Source: Paulinella micropora (Eukaryota > Cercozoa > Imbricatea > Euglyphida). Taken from it: DNA of 64,000 nucleotides. The stretch is taken from positions 410,404-474,403 of the forward strand of contig BJOX01000047.1 of NCBI GenBank assembly GCA_009731375.1, in the 5' to 3' direction. The notes beneath the pieces are model-generated. The model was given only the letters and a program-made list of their open reading frames with translations. It was not told the origin of the DNA and did no database searches. The translations under genes and the position numbers were made by a program. This document shows positions 55,766 to 64,000 of this stretch, one piece after another (positions within the stretch are counted from its first letter, which is position 1; every line of letters begins with the position of its first letter).

Positions 55766-56061
55766 TTGTTGGCCAAGTGTTTCTCCTTGTCTCCGAGGCG
55801 AAAGGTGGCGCCGCAGTTGGAGGGGCAGATCGTGAGGTTCTGCACCGCGACGCGATCACGGTTGGCGGGCGCGGCGTCGCCCGGCCCCCTGCAATTGACG
55901 CAAGGGCGGTCCGCTGCTTGATTGTGCTTAAAGCAGGCTTCGCGGAACGAGGCGCCGCAGCCGTGCTGCACAAGGTCGCGTGCCACGCAAAGGCAAATGG
56001 CGCACACCAGGTCCTTGGTTTCGGCCTCGTTTAGCCAAGCCTCGTCGTAGCAGGCGATTGG
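55766..56061 (-). CDS. RING-like / TRAF-type zinc-finger exon
   Basis: The exon follows TTTTTGTTTAG and is open as CYDEAWLNEAETKDLVCAIC, then CGASFREACFKHNQ and CVNCRG, a RING-like finger in which the usual His of CGH is Ala. It is followed by NLTICPSNCGATFRLGDKEK and HL, which matches the TRAF-type zinc finger. Such proteins are usually E3 ubiquitin ligases or TRAF-like adaptors. The frame meets a TGA directly after a possible donor (AACAA|GTGACC). No start codon is seen, so an upstream exon is expected. The odd RING may not bind two zincs. Confidence 0.65.
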
Positions 56062-56590
56062 CTAAACAAAAACAAACTGTTTTTTTCCAGCTTTTTCTGC
56101 TAACATAAACATCTCCTCCCCCCTTTCCTCTTCCGTTCCATGTTCTTAGACGGGGGGAAGGGGCGGCGCACCCTTCTCCTTGGCGTCCTCCCTCCCCAAA
56201 CCTTTCTCTCCTTAAAATTTGTCGTGTGCCTTCCCTCCCCCCTCGCCCCCCTGAGCCCGGGGGGGCTCAAAGAGCAGGGGGCAGAACTGAAACAAAACTA
56301 AGAAGATGAAAGGGAGGGCGCGCTAAGAATTTTTCCCTGATAAAGCTTGACAGTATTTACACTTGGCATTGAGAACTAGGAGAGGGAGAGGGAAGGGAGC
56401 AGGGGGAATCTAAGAAAGTACAAAAGGAATTTTAATAAAAAAGTCTCGACAAAAGAGGGGGGGGGGGTGCCAATGAAGGACACTTTGGGCATGCGTCAGT
56501 GGTATTTTATTAGTTTTTTTAAGTTTCTCCCCCCTGTTCTTTAAGCCCCCCTGGCTCAGGGGGATCAGGTGGAGGGAAGAGGGAAAAGAG
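56062..56590. other. Intergenic region with GC-rich palindromes and cassette repeat 3
   Basis: No coding frame is supported. It holds the third cassette copy (CTTGGCATTGAGAACTAG, 56360-56380), a motif AATCTAAGAAAGTACAAAAG (56408) repeated at 58232, and C/G-rich palindromes near 56253 (TGAGCCCGGGGGGGCTCA) and 56545. Confidence 0.55.
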
Positions 56591-56591
56591 G

Positions 56592-56697
56592 GGGGGGGGG
56601 GGGGGCCCCCCCCCCCCCCCTGGGCCCCCGCCCAACCCTGAGCCCCCCGCCCAACCCTGAGCTCCTTGAGCCCCCTGAGCCCAGGGGGCTCAAGGAG
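56592..56697. repeat. Poly-G/poly-C junction and perfect 16-bp hairpin
   Basis: A run of G is followed directly by a run of C (about 56592-56620). Then the arms CTCCTTGAGCCCCCTG (56662-56677) and CAGGGGGCTCAAGGAG (56682-56697) form a perfect stem with an AGCC loop. Between them is a direct repeat CCCGCCCAACCCTGAG. Strong structures like these are found at viral origins and termini, or as terminators; which applies cannot be read. Confidence 0.75.
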
Positions 56698-56754
56698 AGG
56701 GGACGACGACGTTGATTGATTGGTTCGTCAGCCGTCAGAACCACGGTGATTTTG

Positions 56755-56756
<2 letters not shown>

Positions 56757-56844
<88 letters not shown>
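56757..56844 (+). repeat. (TTA)n microsatellite
   Basis: TTA run leading into SINE copy 9. Confidence 0.9.
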
Positions 56845-56982
56845 GGACACCGTGATAGCCCAGTGGTCAAGTTCTACCATCTGGGCCCTGTCGCCAGTTC
56901 GATTCCCGTCGGTGCCACCAGTATTTTCATTGAACATACCGGTCTATTTCTGGACCAGTATTTTCATTGAACATACCGGCCC
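56845..56982 (+). repeat. tRNA-derived SINE, copy 9 (cut by gap)
   Basis: Full tRNA-like head with both promoter boxes and two internal units, then the 10-base gap 56983-56992. It shows that the 55-64 kb block is part of the host genome, or has been there long enough to be hit by a host SINE. Confidence 0.85.
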
Positions 56983-57088
56983 NNNNNNNNNNGAGGGGGA
57001 GGGAGGGGTGCTTTCTTTCTCGTTGCATTCATAATCGAAGCACACACCCTTTCCTGCGGTGCTGTGCTGCCTTAATAGTTTCCCAAAA

Positions 57089-58072
57089 ATGCGTGCGGGC
57101 ATAGTACTACTGGCTTTGTGTGTTTGGGGCGCTGGATCCTTGCATACCCCTTGGGGCGGCGAGAACTGCAGTGAATGGCTGTCGGAGTTCGGGGCTGCCA
57201 GGGCGCGGAGAGGGCGCCTGCCAGGTCCCGCGGATCCTGCACCAATTCGCACCGCGCACAGCGCAGGACTCGGAGTTGTTGTCGGTGTATCTGGACAGCA
57301 GCGCGCGCTGGGGCAGCCTTTACCCTGGCTGGAAGTACTTGGCGTGGAGCCCGGCGCAGCGGGAGTGTGTCTGGGAACAGACACAGCTGACGGCGCGGGC
57401 GAGCCCCGACGAGGTCGACGAGTTCGTGAAGTACCTGGAGCGTGTTGCGTTTCGGGGTTGTGTTTGTGGACCTGAACCTAGGAGCCAAAGAAGTTATTGC
57501 GGAGCTGGTGCAGGGGCAGCCTCGCCCACTGCAGGCCTTGCTGTCGCTGGAGACGGGTGTGTTAGCGGCCTCGTGCGCGGGCAGCGAGATTACATCTAGG
57601 ATCGTGGACTGGCAGCGTCAGGAACTGCAGCGGGAGGAGATGGAGTGGCAAGGGGCCGACCCCGGCTCGACCGCTCCGGGCAGGCCGCGCTCGTTGCACA
57701 GGGCTGCCTCTGAGGCTGGCTGCCTTCTTGTATGAGCGCGGTCTGAGCAGCGAGCCGGGGACAAAACAGGACGGAGACTGAGTCTGGCTTCTCTTTGCTG
57801 CTGACCCGGGACAGCCTCCGTTGTCGGCGTTGCAAAGGCTTGTATCCGGAACCTCGTCCCTTGCTACTACGGCGTTGGAGCCGGGCGCACGCGCCCCTGG
57901 TTTTAGTAGGGACGGTGTGGTTCCTGGGGTTATCGCGCTGTTGCTGATTTTGGCTTTAATAATATATGCATGGTGCCGAAGGCACGGCAGGGTGCCTAGA
58001 CAGGCGGAGGTACAGTTTGCGGCGGTAGAGGGTTATTGCGACGAGGAGGGGGAAACAAAGGACCCGCTCTAG
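57089..58072 (+). pseudogene. GT32-like glycosyltransferase with signal peptide and C-terminal anchor, frame-broken
   Basis: ATG at 57089 starts a signal peptide (MRAGIVLLALCVWGAGSLHT). A second frame from about 57210 carries CQVPRILHQFAPRT, then WGSLYPGWKYLAWSPAQREC. These match the IPKxIHQ ... W ... NPGYxYxLW signature of Gly_transf_sug (GT32, Och1-like) enzymes. A third frame from 57442 gives LRFGVVFVDLNLGAKEV, in place of the YGGVYxDLD sugar-nucleotide site. A last frame ends with a membrane helix (GVIALLLILALIIYAWCRR) and an acidic tail. The order of parts is right for one gene with three frameshifts. It is a pseudogene, or indel errors are common here. The DxD motif is degenerate (DLN). 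Confidence 0.65.
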
Positions 58073-58409
58073 TAATAATTATTAAAATTGTAAAGCAAAA
58101 TCAGTCCTTGTCTTTCTCGACGCGCTGAGCGTGCCGGCACGCAGAGAAAAACAGGCCGGACACTTTTCTACAAAGCTTGACAGTCTTACACTTGGCACTG
58201 AGAATTAGAAGAGAGGGAAAATGCCCGGGAATCTAAGAAAGTACAAAAGAAAATGTAATAAAAAAATCAGAGGCTCGACAAAGGAGAAGGGGAAAGAGGG
58301 GGAGGGAAGGGTGGCAGAAAGGATTGTAGCGTGCGTAGACGAGTCACTGCATTCTTTATTTTAAAAAAAAATATATACTGTTGTGAGAAAATAATCAACG
58401 AACCCAATT
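58073..58409. other. Intergenic region with cassette repeat 4
   Basis: Contains AAGCTTGACAGTCTTACACT and TGGCACTGAGAATTAG (58166-58205), and the second copy of AATCTAAGAAAGTACAAAAG. No gene is seen. It separates convergent genes. Confidence 0.6.
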
Positions 58410-59073
58410 CTAGCGTTGTTTATACAACCTTTGTTCTCGTGTTCCTGCTGCATAGGCCGCAATCTGTGCATCCCGAGGAGTGACATTAACGTTTGCGTTT
58501 TCCTGGTGATATTTTGTGTACAGTCGTTTAGCCTTTCTTTGCGCGCCGGGGTTCGTTTCGAAAGACCTGAAAGATTCGCTTGCTATTTCTTGTAAAATTT
58601 GGCTATCGTTCTTTTTCATACCCTTCCTCTCATAACCCTGCGCCCATTTATGCCAAAGACTTAATTGATCTGTGGGTTGGTCATTGCAGCGACGTTTTTT
58701 TTGTTTTGGAAGTTGGGGCTCCCTCTGTACAGGATGCGTCATCCTCCGGGATTGCGCTTCGTTACGCAAAAAGGACAGACCTTCTAAAGATTCGTACGTC
58801 GTTTTGATTAACTGCGCACCAGTTCTCAACTCTACGTTTTGGGCCTAACAGAGACAGAAAAAAAGAAAAGGAAAATGTGCAAGGGATGTTTCTATTAAAA
58901 GGGTCTGTTTTTACCATTTTGAATTCTTCTAGTGATTTTTTTTCTATTATGAAGAAGTCGCACAGGTCTTTCCATTGATCGCCTAGCACTTCTCCCGCCT
59001 CTTGTGCATGCATAACTCTACCGCCGAAAACATTTTGCTTCACCCAGTCATAGAGATTTTTTTCTTCGTCCAT
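58410..59073 (-). CDS. Unknown two-exon protein, 197 aa
   Basis: Exon 1 (59073-58915) starts MDEEKNLYDWVKQNVFGGRV. A 70-base intron (58914-58845, GTAAAA ... TGTTAG) joins it in frame to exon 2 (58844-58410), which begins AQNVELRTGAQLIKTTYESL. The middle is basic (PQLPKQKKRRCNDQ), and the end reads TPRDAQIAAYAAGTREQRLY. Without splicing the frame stops soon after the intron. There is no membrane segment or known motif. The basic centre could be a nuclear localisation signal. The very short intron contrasts with the kilobase introns of the kinase gene. Confidence 0.65.
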
Positions 59074-59108
59074 GCTACTGGCAATAAGTGTGTTTGTGTG
59101 TGTGTGGA

Positions 59109-61190
59109 AACCGAAACGGGAAATCTAAACAGGAAATCGCAACAGGAAACCAAAACAAACAATCGAAACAGAAAATCACAACAGAAAATCAAAACAGACG
59201 ACAAAACAGGAAATCGAAACGGAAAATCAAAACGAGAAACCGAAACAAGAAACCAAAACAGGAAATCAAAACAGGAGATCAAAACAGAAAACCGAAACAG
59301 AAAATCAAAATAGAAAAATCGAAGAAGAAAAACAAAACAGGAAATCAAAACAGAAAATCGAAACGGAAAACCAAAACAGGAAACAGAAACAGAAAATCGA
59401 AACAGAAAAGCAAAATATAAAATCGAAACGGAAAACCGAAACAAGACATCGAAACAGGAAATCGAAACAGAACAGCAAAACAGAAAATCGAAACAGAAAA
59501 CCAAAACAAGAAATCGAAACAGGAAACAGAAACAGAAAAGCAAAACAGAAAATCAAAACAGAAAAGCAAAACAGAAAATCGAAACAAGAAACCGAAATAG
59601 AATATCAAAACAGAAAACCAAAACAGAAAATCAAAACAGAAAACCGAAACAGAACATCAAAACAGAACATCAAAACAGAAAATCAAAACAGAAAACAGAA
59701 ATTGAAAATCGAACCAGAAAATCGAAACAAGAAACCAAAACAGGAAATCGAAACAGAAAACAGAAAACCGAAACAGGAAACAGAAACAGAAAATCGAAAC
59801 AAGAAATCGAAACAGAAAAGCAAAATAAAAATCAAAACAAGACATCGAAACAAAAGACCGAAACAAGAAACCGAAACAGAAAACCAACAGAAAAGAAAAA
59901 CAGAAAGTCGAAACAAGAAACCAAAACAGGAAATCGAAACAGAAAACTGAAACAGAAAACCGAAACAGAAAACCGAAACAGGAAATCGAGACAGAAAATC
60001 GAAACAAAAAACCGAAATAGAAAATCGAAACAAGAGATCGAAACATAAAAGCAAAACAGAAAACCGAAACAGGAAACAGAAACAGAAAATCGAAACAGAA
60101 AATCAAAACAAGAAACCGAAACAGGAAATCGAAACAGGAAATCGAAACAGAAAATCAAAACAAGAAACTAAAACAAGAAATCGAAACAGGAAATCGAAAC
60201 AGGAAATCGAAACAGAAAATCGAAACAGAAAATCGAAACAGAAAATCGAAACAGAAAATCGAAACAGAAAATCGAAACAAAAAACCGAAATAGAAAATCG
60301 AAACAAGAGATCGAAACAGAAACACAAAACAGAAAACTGAAACAGGAAACCGAAACAGAAAACCAAAACAGAAAATCAAAACAGAAAACCAAAACAGAAA
60401 ACCAAAACAGAAACGCAAAACAGAAAATCGAAACAAGAAACCGAAATAGAAAATCGAAACAGAAAACTGAAATAATAAACAGAAACAGAAAACCGAAATA
60501 GAAAATCGAAACAAAAATCGAAACAAGACATCGAAACAGAAAATCCAAACAGGAGACCGAAACAGAAAAGTAAAACAGAAAATCAAAACAGAAAAGCAAA
60601 ACAGAAAATCAAAACAGAAAAGCAAAACAGAAAATCGAACCAGAAAGTTGAAACAAGAAACCAAAACAGAAATCGAAACAGAAAACCGAAACAGGAAACA
60701 GAAACAGAAAAATCGAAACAGGAAACAGAAACAGAAAAATAAAAACAGGAAACCAAAACAGAGAATCGAAATAGAAAATCGAAACAGAAAAGCAAAACAA
60801 AAAATCAAACAAAACATCGAAACAGAAAATCAAAACAAGAAACTAAAACAGGAAATCGAAACAGGAAATCGAAACAGAAAATCGAAACAAGAAACCAAAA
60901 CAGGAAATCGAAACAGAAAACTGAAACAGAAAACAGAAACAGAAAATCGAAACAGAAAATCGAAACAGAAAATCAAAACAGAAAATCGAAACAAGATATC
61001 GAAACAGGAGACCGAAACAGAAAACCAAAACAGAAAATCGAAACGAGAGATCGAAACAGAAAAGCAAAAACAGAAAGTCGAAACAGAAGATCGAAACAGA
61101 AAATTGAAACAAAAAACCGAAATAAAAAATCGAAATAGAAAATCAAAACAAGAGATCGAAACAGAAAAGCAAAACAGGCAATCGAAAGCT
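59109..61190 (+). repeat. 13-bp minisatellite, about 2.1 kb
   Basis: About 150 units of CGAAACAGAAAAT with variants such as AAAACAGGAAATC. Neither strand of the unit contains a stop in any frame, so frames of up to 220 codons appear on both strands (poly-FCFDFLFRFSVS on one, NRKSKQKIETE on the other). They are artefacts. The array starts right after a (TG)n near 59090. Confidence 0.92.
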
Positions 61191-62053
61191 TAGCGGCTTA
61201 ATTGTGAGCCAGAAGAGATCCATGAAGTGGAAACCACAGAAGAAAGGCAACCAAGCATAACAAAATGACAAACATCACAAAAAAAAGTAGCAAGAAAAAG
61301 GCGGCCACTTGGCTTCTGCACTTTTGTTCTTTTTTTTTGCTTATTTATGGGGGGGCTTTTTGGTTCATTTTTGTACGTTTGTCTTTGTGTTTTCTTTGTG
61401 CCTTTTTGTGTTGTACCTGTGTTCCGTCTTTACGTTTCATTTTTTTGTGTGTCTTGTGTGTCTGTGCCCCGCGGGCTGCCATGGATAGATAGATATAGAG
61501 ATAGATATCTAGGAATTGGGTACAAACGTCCCAAACCGTCCCGGGAGCATCCAGTATGAGTAAAACAAGTGAGAAGTGGCGCTATACTAGAAGTGGCGTG
61601 AGGTGGCCGGTGGCGGGGAAGTGGGCGCATGACTAGAAGTGGGGGAAGTGGGTGAAGTGGGTGAAGCGGGTGAAGTGGGGAAGCCGGGGAAGCAGGTGAA
61701 GTGGGTGAAGCGTGTGACGCCTGCCGGGGGCGGCTGAGTTTGCCGAGTGCGCGGTGCGCCACTAGAGAGCGAGAGGTCGGCCACTAGAGAGCGACTAGAA
61801 AACACTAGAGAGTGAAAGGCCGGCCGGCTCACGTTTTCTTTCCTACTACTTTACAAAAATATACAATATTATATTTTATTTATTTTCTTTTTTTTTAGAC
61901 AATTCAAACAATTCATAGTATATATATAAGGCTCTATAAGGCTCGAAATTTTAAAATTTGCCTAGTTACAAGTGTTCTTCGGGGACCTCTCAAAGGCAGA
62001 ACCCACACACCCCACCACTATTTCTATCTTAAGAGAGGGGGGGGCGGGGCGCC
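61191..62053. other. Intergenic region with small repeats
   Basis: Includes a short GATA run (61482-61512) and a 10-bp minisatellite (GAAGTGGGTG and variants, about 61625-61715), with CACTAGAGAGCGA repeats at 61760-61815. No coding frame is convincing. The 3' side is AT-rich and may hold the terminator of the minus-strand gene that follows. Confidence 0.5.
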
Positions 62054-62917
62054 TTACTGTGGGGGCGCGGGGGAGGCAGCTTGCTTGTAGAAGCGGCGGG
62101 GCAGTAGCTCACAGTCACCGAACTCCTTGAGCCAGACGTCAAGCTCGGAGTAGTGGTCGAGGCTGGCACGGAAGACAAGGGCTTCGACTGTGTAGTCGGG
62201 CTTGGCGGGCACGTGGTTGACGTTGTGGTCCCACTCGTAGACGATGTTGTATGCATCTAGTGCAGAGACCCAGATATCATCCTCTTCGTCGTTGTTCAGC
62301 ACGCCCTCATACATACCCCAGTCATTCTCTGTTCTCATGAGCTCTAGTTCTAGTCCGTTGTCTATCATCATGCCTACAGTGTCATGGAAATCGTCGAGTG
62401 AGAGAACACGCACTAANNNNNNNNNNTCTGTACCTCGGTGGAAGTCTGGTTCTCTGCCTACACACTCTACACAGGGCAGGAAGCACTTCTTCTGGACGTT
62501 GTCTACTATGTTGCCTGGGTGGAGGCGATACAAGGGAAGGATATAGTTTCCCATGTATCGGAGGATCATCTTGGCAGCCCCTTTTGGCTTGAGGCACCAA
62601 CGAATGGGAAGCTGACCGTGTGCCTGTGCAGACAGGAACCACGGCTCGAAGATAGAGAGCAAGTTGAATCCTTTGACGTTGAAGAACAAGCAGAGGAGCA
62701 AGACCAAGATTTCGTTGGAGCCGATGAAGGGGATGACGCAAGCCCAGATGTCGGGACTCTCGAACACTTGGTAAAGGTCAGGGAAGACAGGAAATCTTTC
62801 GAGGCGACCACGGGAGTTGCGACGGTAGTGCAGGGATGAAGAGGCTACCTTTTGCTTCTTTTCTGCCTTCTCGGCCTTCCCAGAGCTGCGAGCTTTCGTT
62901 ATTTCTCTCTTGGACAT
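62054..62917 (-). CDS. Unknown 287-residue protein with an internal gap
   Basis: ATG at 62917 begins MSKREITKARSSGKAEKAEK, a basic N-terminus, then a hydrophobic middle (IGSNEILVLLLCLFFNVKGF). After CFLPCVECVGREPDFHRGT comes the 10-base gap 62417-62426. The C-terminal half is acidic (DDFHDTVGMMIDNGLELELM, NNDEEDDIWVSALDAYNIVY). The frame stays the same across the gap, but 10 N is a placeholder, so the true protein may be longer. I do not recognise a family. A partial duplicate lies upstream at 63035-63302. Confidence 0.6.
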   Translation of the reverse strand: MSKREITKARSSGKAEKAEKKQKVASSSLHYRRNSRGRLERFPVFPDLYQVFESPDIWACVIPFIGSNEILVLLLCLFFNVKGFNLLSIFEPWFLSAQAHGQLPIRWCLKPKGAAKMILRYMGNYILPLYRLHPGNIVDNVQKKCFLPCVECVGREPDFHRGTXXXXLVRVLSLDDFHDTVGMMIDNGLELELMRTENDWGMYEGVLNNDEEDDIWVSALDAYNIVYEWDHNVNHVPAKPDYTVEALVFRASLDHYSELDVWLKEFGDCELLPRRFYKQAASPAPPQ

Positions 62918-63014
62918 GATTTGCTTTTTTTGGCGGCAGTGGGATTGCAAAGAGTTCCTGCGCCAAAAGGGGCGTTCCGCAGGATGCTGCGCGTCCGCAC
63001 GGATCAGCAATGAC
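62647..63014. repeat. Segment duplicated at 63035-63402 (first copy)
   Basis: Some 365 bp, covering the first 90 codons of the minus-strand gene and its upstream region, recur almost identically on the other side of a 10-base gap (63025-63034). The placement suggests an assembly duplication. Confidence 0.75.
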
Positions 63015-63034
63015 TGAGTGATCGNNNNNNNNNN

Positions 63035-63402
63035 AGATAGAGAGCAAGTTGAATCCTTTGACGTTGAAGAACAAGCAGAGGAGCAAGACCAAGATTTCGT
63101 TGGAGCCGATGAAGGGGATGACGCAAGCCCAGATGTCGGGACTCTCGAACACTTGGTAAAGGTCAGGGAAGACAGGAAATCTTTCGAGGCGACCACGGGA
63201 GTTGCGACGGTAGTGCAGGGATGAAGAGGCTACCTTTTGCTTCTTTTCTGCCTTCTCGGCCTTCCCAGAGCTGCGAGCTTTCGTTATTTCTCTCTTGGAC
63301 ATGATTTGCTTTTTTGGCGGCAGTGGGATTGCAAAGAGTTTCTGCGCCAAAAGGGGCGTTCCGCAGGATGCCGCGCGTCCGCACGGATCAGCCATGACTG
63401 AG
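63035..63402 (-). pseudogene. Duplicate 5' part of the unknown gene (second copy)
   Basis: ATG at 63302 begins the same MSKREITKARSSGKAEKAEK, and the frame runs to the gap. A few substitutions distinguish it from the first copy. It is either a true tandem duplicate or the other allele wrongly placed in series. Confidence 0.65.
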
Positions 63403-63499
63403 TGATCGTTCTTCAGCCTGGTTTCGCGGGTGGGGCAGCGCGTCCGCACGGATCAGCAATGACTGAGTGATCGTTCTTCAGCCTGGTTTCGCGGGTGGG
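63373..63499. repeat. 65-bp tandem duplication
   Basis: Two units beginning GCGCGTCCGCACGGATCAGC at 63373 and 63438 and ending TTTCGCGGGTGGG. They lie between divergent genes, where shared promoter elements would be. The first unit also matches the end of the duplicated segment near 62985. Confidence 0.75.
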
Positions 63500-63578
63500 A
63501 AGAGTGTTTCCACCCTCTTTTCAATTTTGAACAATCAAAAAAGGGTTGGTGCTGGCGTCATAGTAGGGGCATCGTTCA

Positions 63579-64000
63579 ATGGCTCAAGTGCAAGAGGAAG
63601 GGAAGCGTACCGTCAGTGCCTGTGGTGCCGTCACTGTCGACGACGTACTGGGCGTCATGCATGCACGGGAGGCACTGGAGTTCCTGGCACACGACACTCC
63701 AGACGCAAACAGGAATCATCGACTTGACATCCAGTCTGCAAGGAACAACGGCAAGTTCAAGGTTCGCTACGTCAGGTTCGAGGATAGGAACAAGAAGGTG
63801 CAGCTAGGCGTCGACGTGGAGAACGCAAGGAAGATGTTCAACTGCCTCCTGCCCAACGTGGACATGAAGGAGAAGCTGCATCTGCTGGAGGAGTTCGACA
63901 GGCTAGTCTCTGCTGCTTCCTCCTTTCCTCCTGTGGCTGCTGCTGCTGCTGCTCCTGCTGCTATTCCTCCCAGGCAAAAGACTCATGCAAAGTTTAAGGG
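63579..64000 (+). CDS. Unknown protein, runs off the window end
   Basis: ATG at 63579 opens MAQVQEEGKRTVSACGAVTV, then HAREALEFLAHDTPDANRNH, FKVRYVRFEDRNKKVQLGVD and DMKEKLHLLEEFDRLVSAAS. An Ala/Pro stretch coded by GCT repeats (VAAAAAAPAAIPPRQ) follows. It is open to the window edge (140 codons). It is divergent from the minus-strand gene, with about 280-660 bp between starts depending on which duplicate is real. No family is recognised. Codon use is GC-rich, unlike the AT-rich viral block. Confidence 0.6.
   Translation, partial: MAQVQEEGKRTVSACGAVTVDDVLGVMHAREALEFLAHDTPDANRNHRLDIQSARNNGKFKVRYVRFEDRNKKVQLGVDVENARKMFNCLLPNVDMKEKLHLLEEFDRLVSAASSFPPVAAAAAAPAAIPPRQKTHAKFK

Noticed and set aside
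59040-61193. Long open frames of up to 220 codons on both strands (FCFDFLFRFSV-type or NRKSKQKIETE-type proteins).
   Set aside because: They are translations of a 13-bp minisatellite with no stop in any phase; overlapping frames on both strands are all open.
63467-63807. Small frames at 63467-63727 and 63616-63807.
   Set aside because: They overlap the better-supported ATG frame from 63579, which stays open to the window end.

Overview
The window is nuclear DNA of an unidentified eukaryote, most likely a protist or alga. Protein-coding genes are cut into many short exons with GT-AG introns. There are tRNA-derived SINEs, an intact non-LTR retrotransposon, and very many microsatellites. About 20 runs of N mark assembly gaps, most of them beside homopolymers or microsatellites. 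No bacterial features (operons, Shine-Dalgarno sites, CRISPR arrays) are seen. The species cannot be fixed from the sequence alone.

Region 1 (1-7.2 kb): an intact single-ORF LINE (378-5294), followed by TTA and heptamer repeats and several non-autonomous repeat families. Region 2 (7.4-23.9 kb): one large gene. I could assemble 28 in-phase exons coding for about 920 residues: ankyrin repeats, a Cys/His zinc-binding module, more ankyrin repeats, a protein kinase domain with tyrosine-kinase hallmarks, and a coiled-coil tail. Its introns are packed with microsatellites, transposon pieces and partial copies of the neighbouring exon ends. Region 3 (25.2-38.0 kb): a HAD-superfamily phosphatase-like gene whose introns hold four copies of a G/C-tract-bounded repeat, SINEs and a broken, GC-rich Ser/Thr kinase fragment. 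Region 4 (38-46 kb): AT-rich DNA with long poly-T tracts and a poorly resolved multi-exon gene ending at 45765 with a polyadenylation signal.

Region 5 (46.05-55.0 kb): an AT-rich, decayed integrated virus of the Polinton-like virus / Polinton type. It has a retroviral-type integrase, a long fibre gene ending in an S74 intramolecular chaperone, an A32-like packaging ATPase and small basic proteins. Most of its larger genes carry frameshifts or stops. No major capsid protein or DNA polymerase was found. Region 6 (55.0-64.0 kb): a compact block with a RING/TRAF-type zinc-finger gene, a frame-broken GT32-like glycosyltransferase with signal peptide and C-terminal membrane anchor, a two-exon gene with a 70-base intron, a 2-kb 13-bp minisatellite and two unknown genes. 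Its intergenic spaces share a repeated cassette and GC-rich hairpins, so it may be a second foreign (viral) insert.

Three patterns recur. First, the LINE, the SINE and three other repeat families end in a related 3' tail followed by (TTA)n, which suggests that the LINE machinery moves the others. Second, many exons of the kinase gene, and one of the phosphatase gene, sit beside truncated tandem copies of their own splice-site ends ('ghost exons'); the kinase P-loop exon has nine. Third, long open frames in microsatellites and minisatellites are artefacts of repeat units without stop codons and are not annotated as genes.
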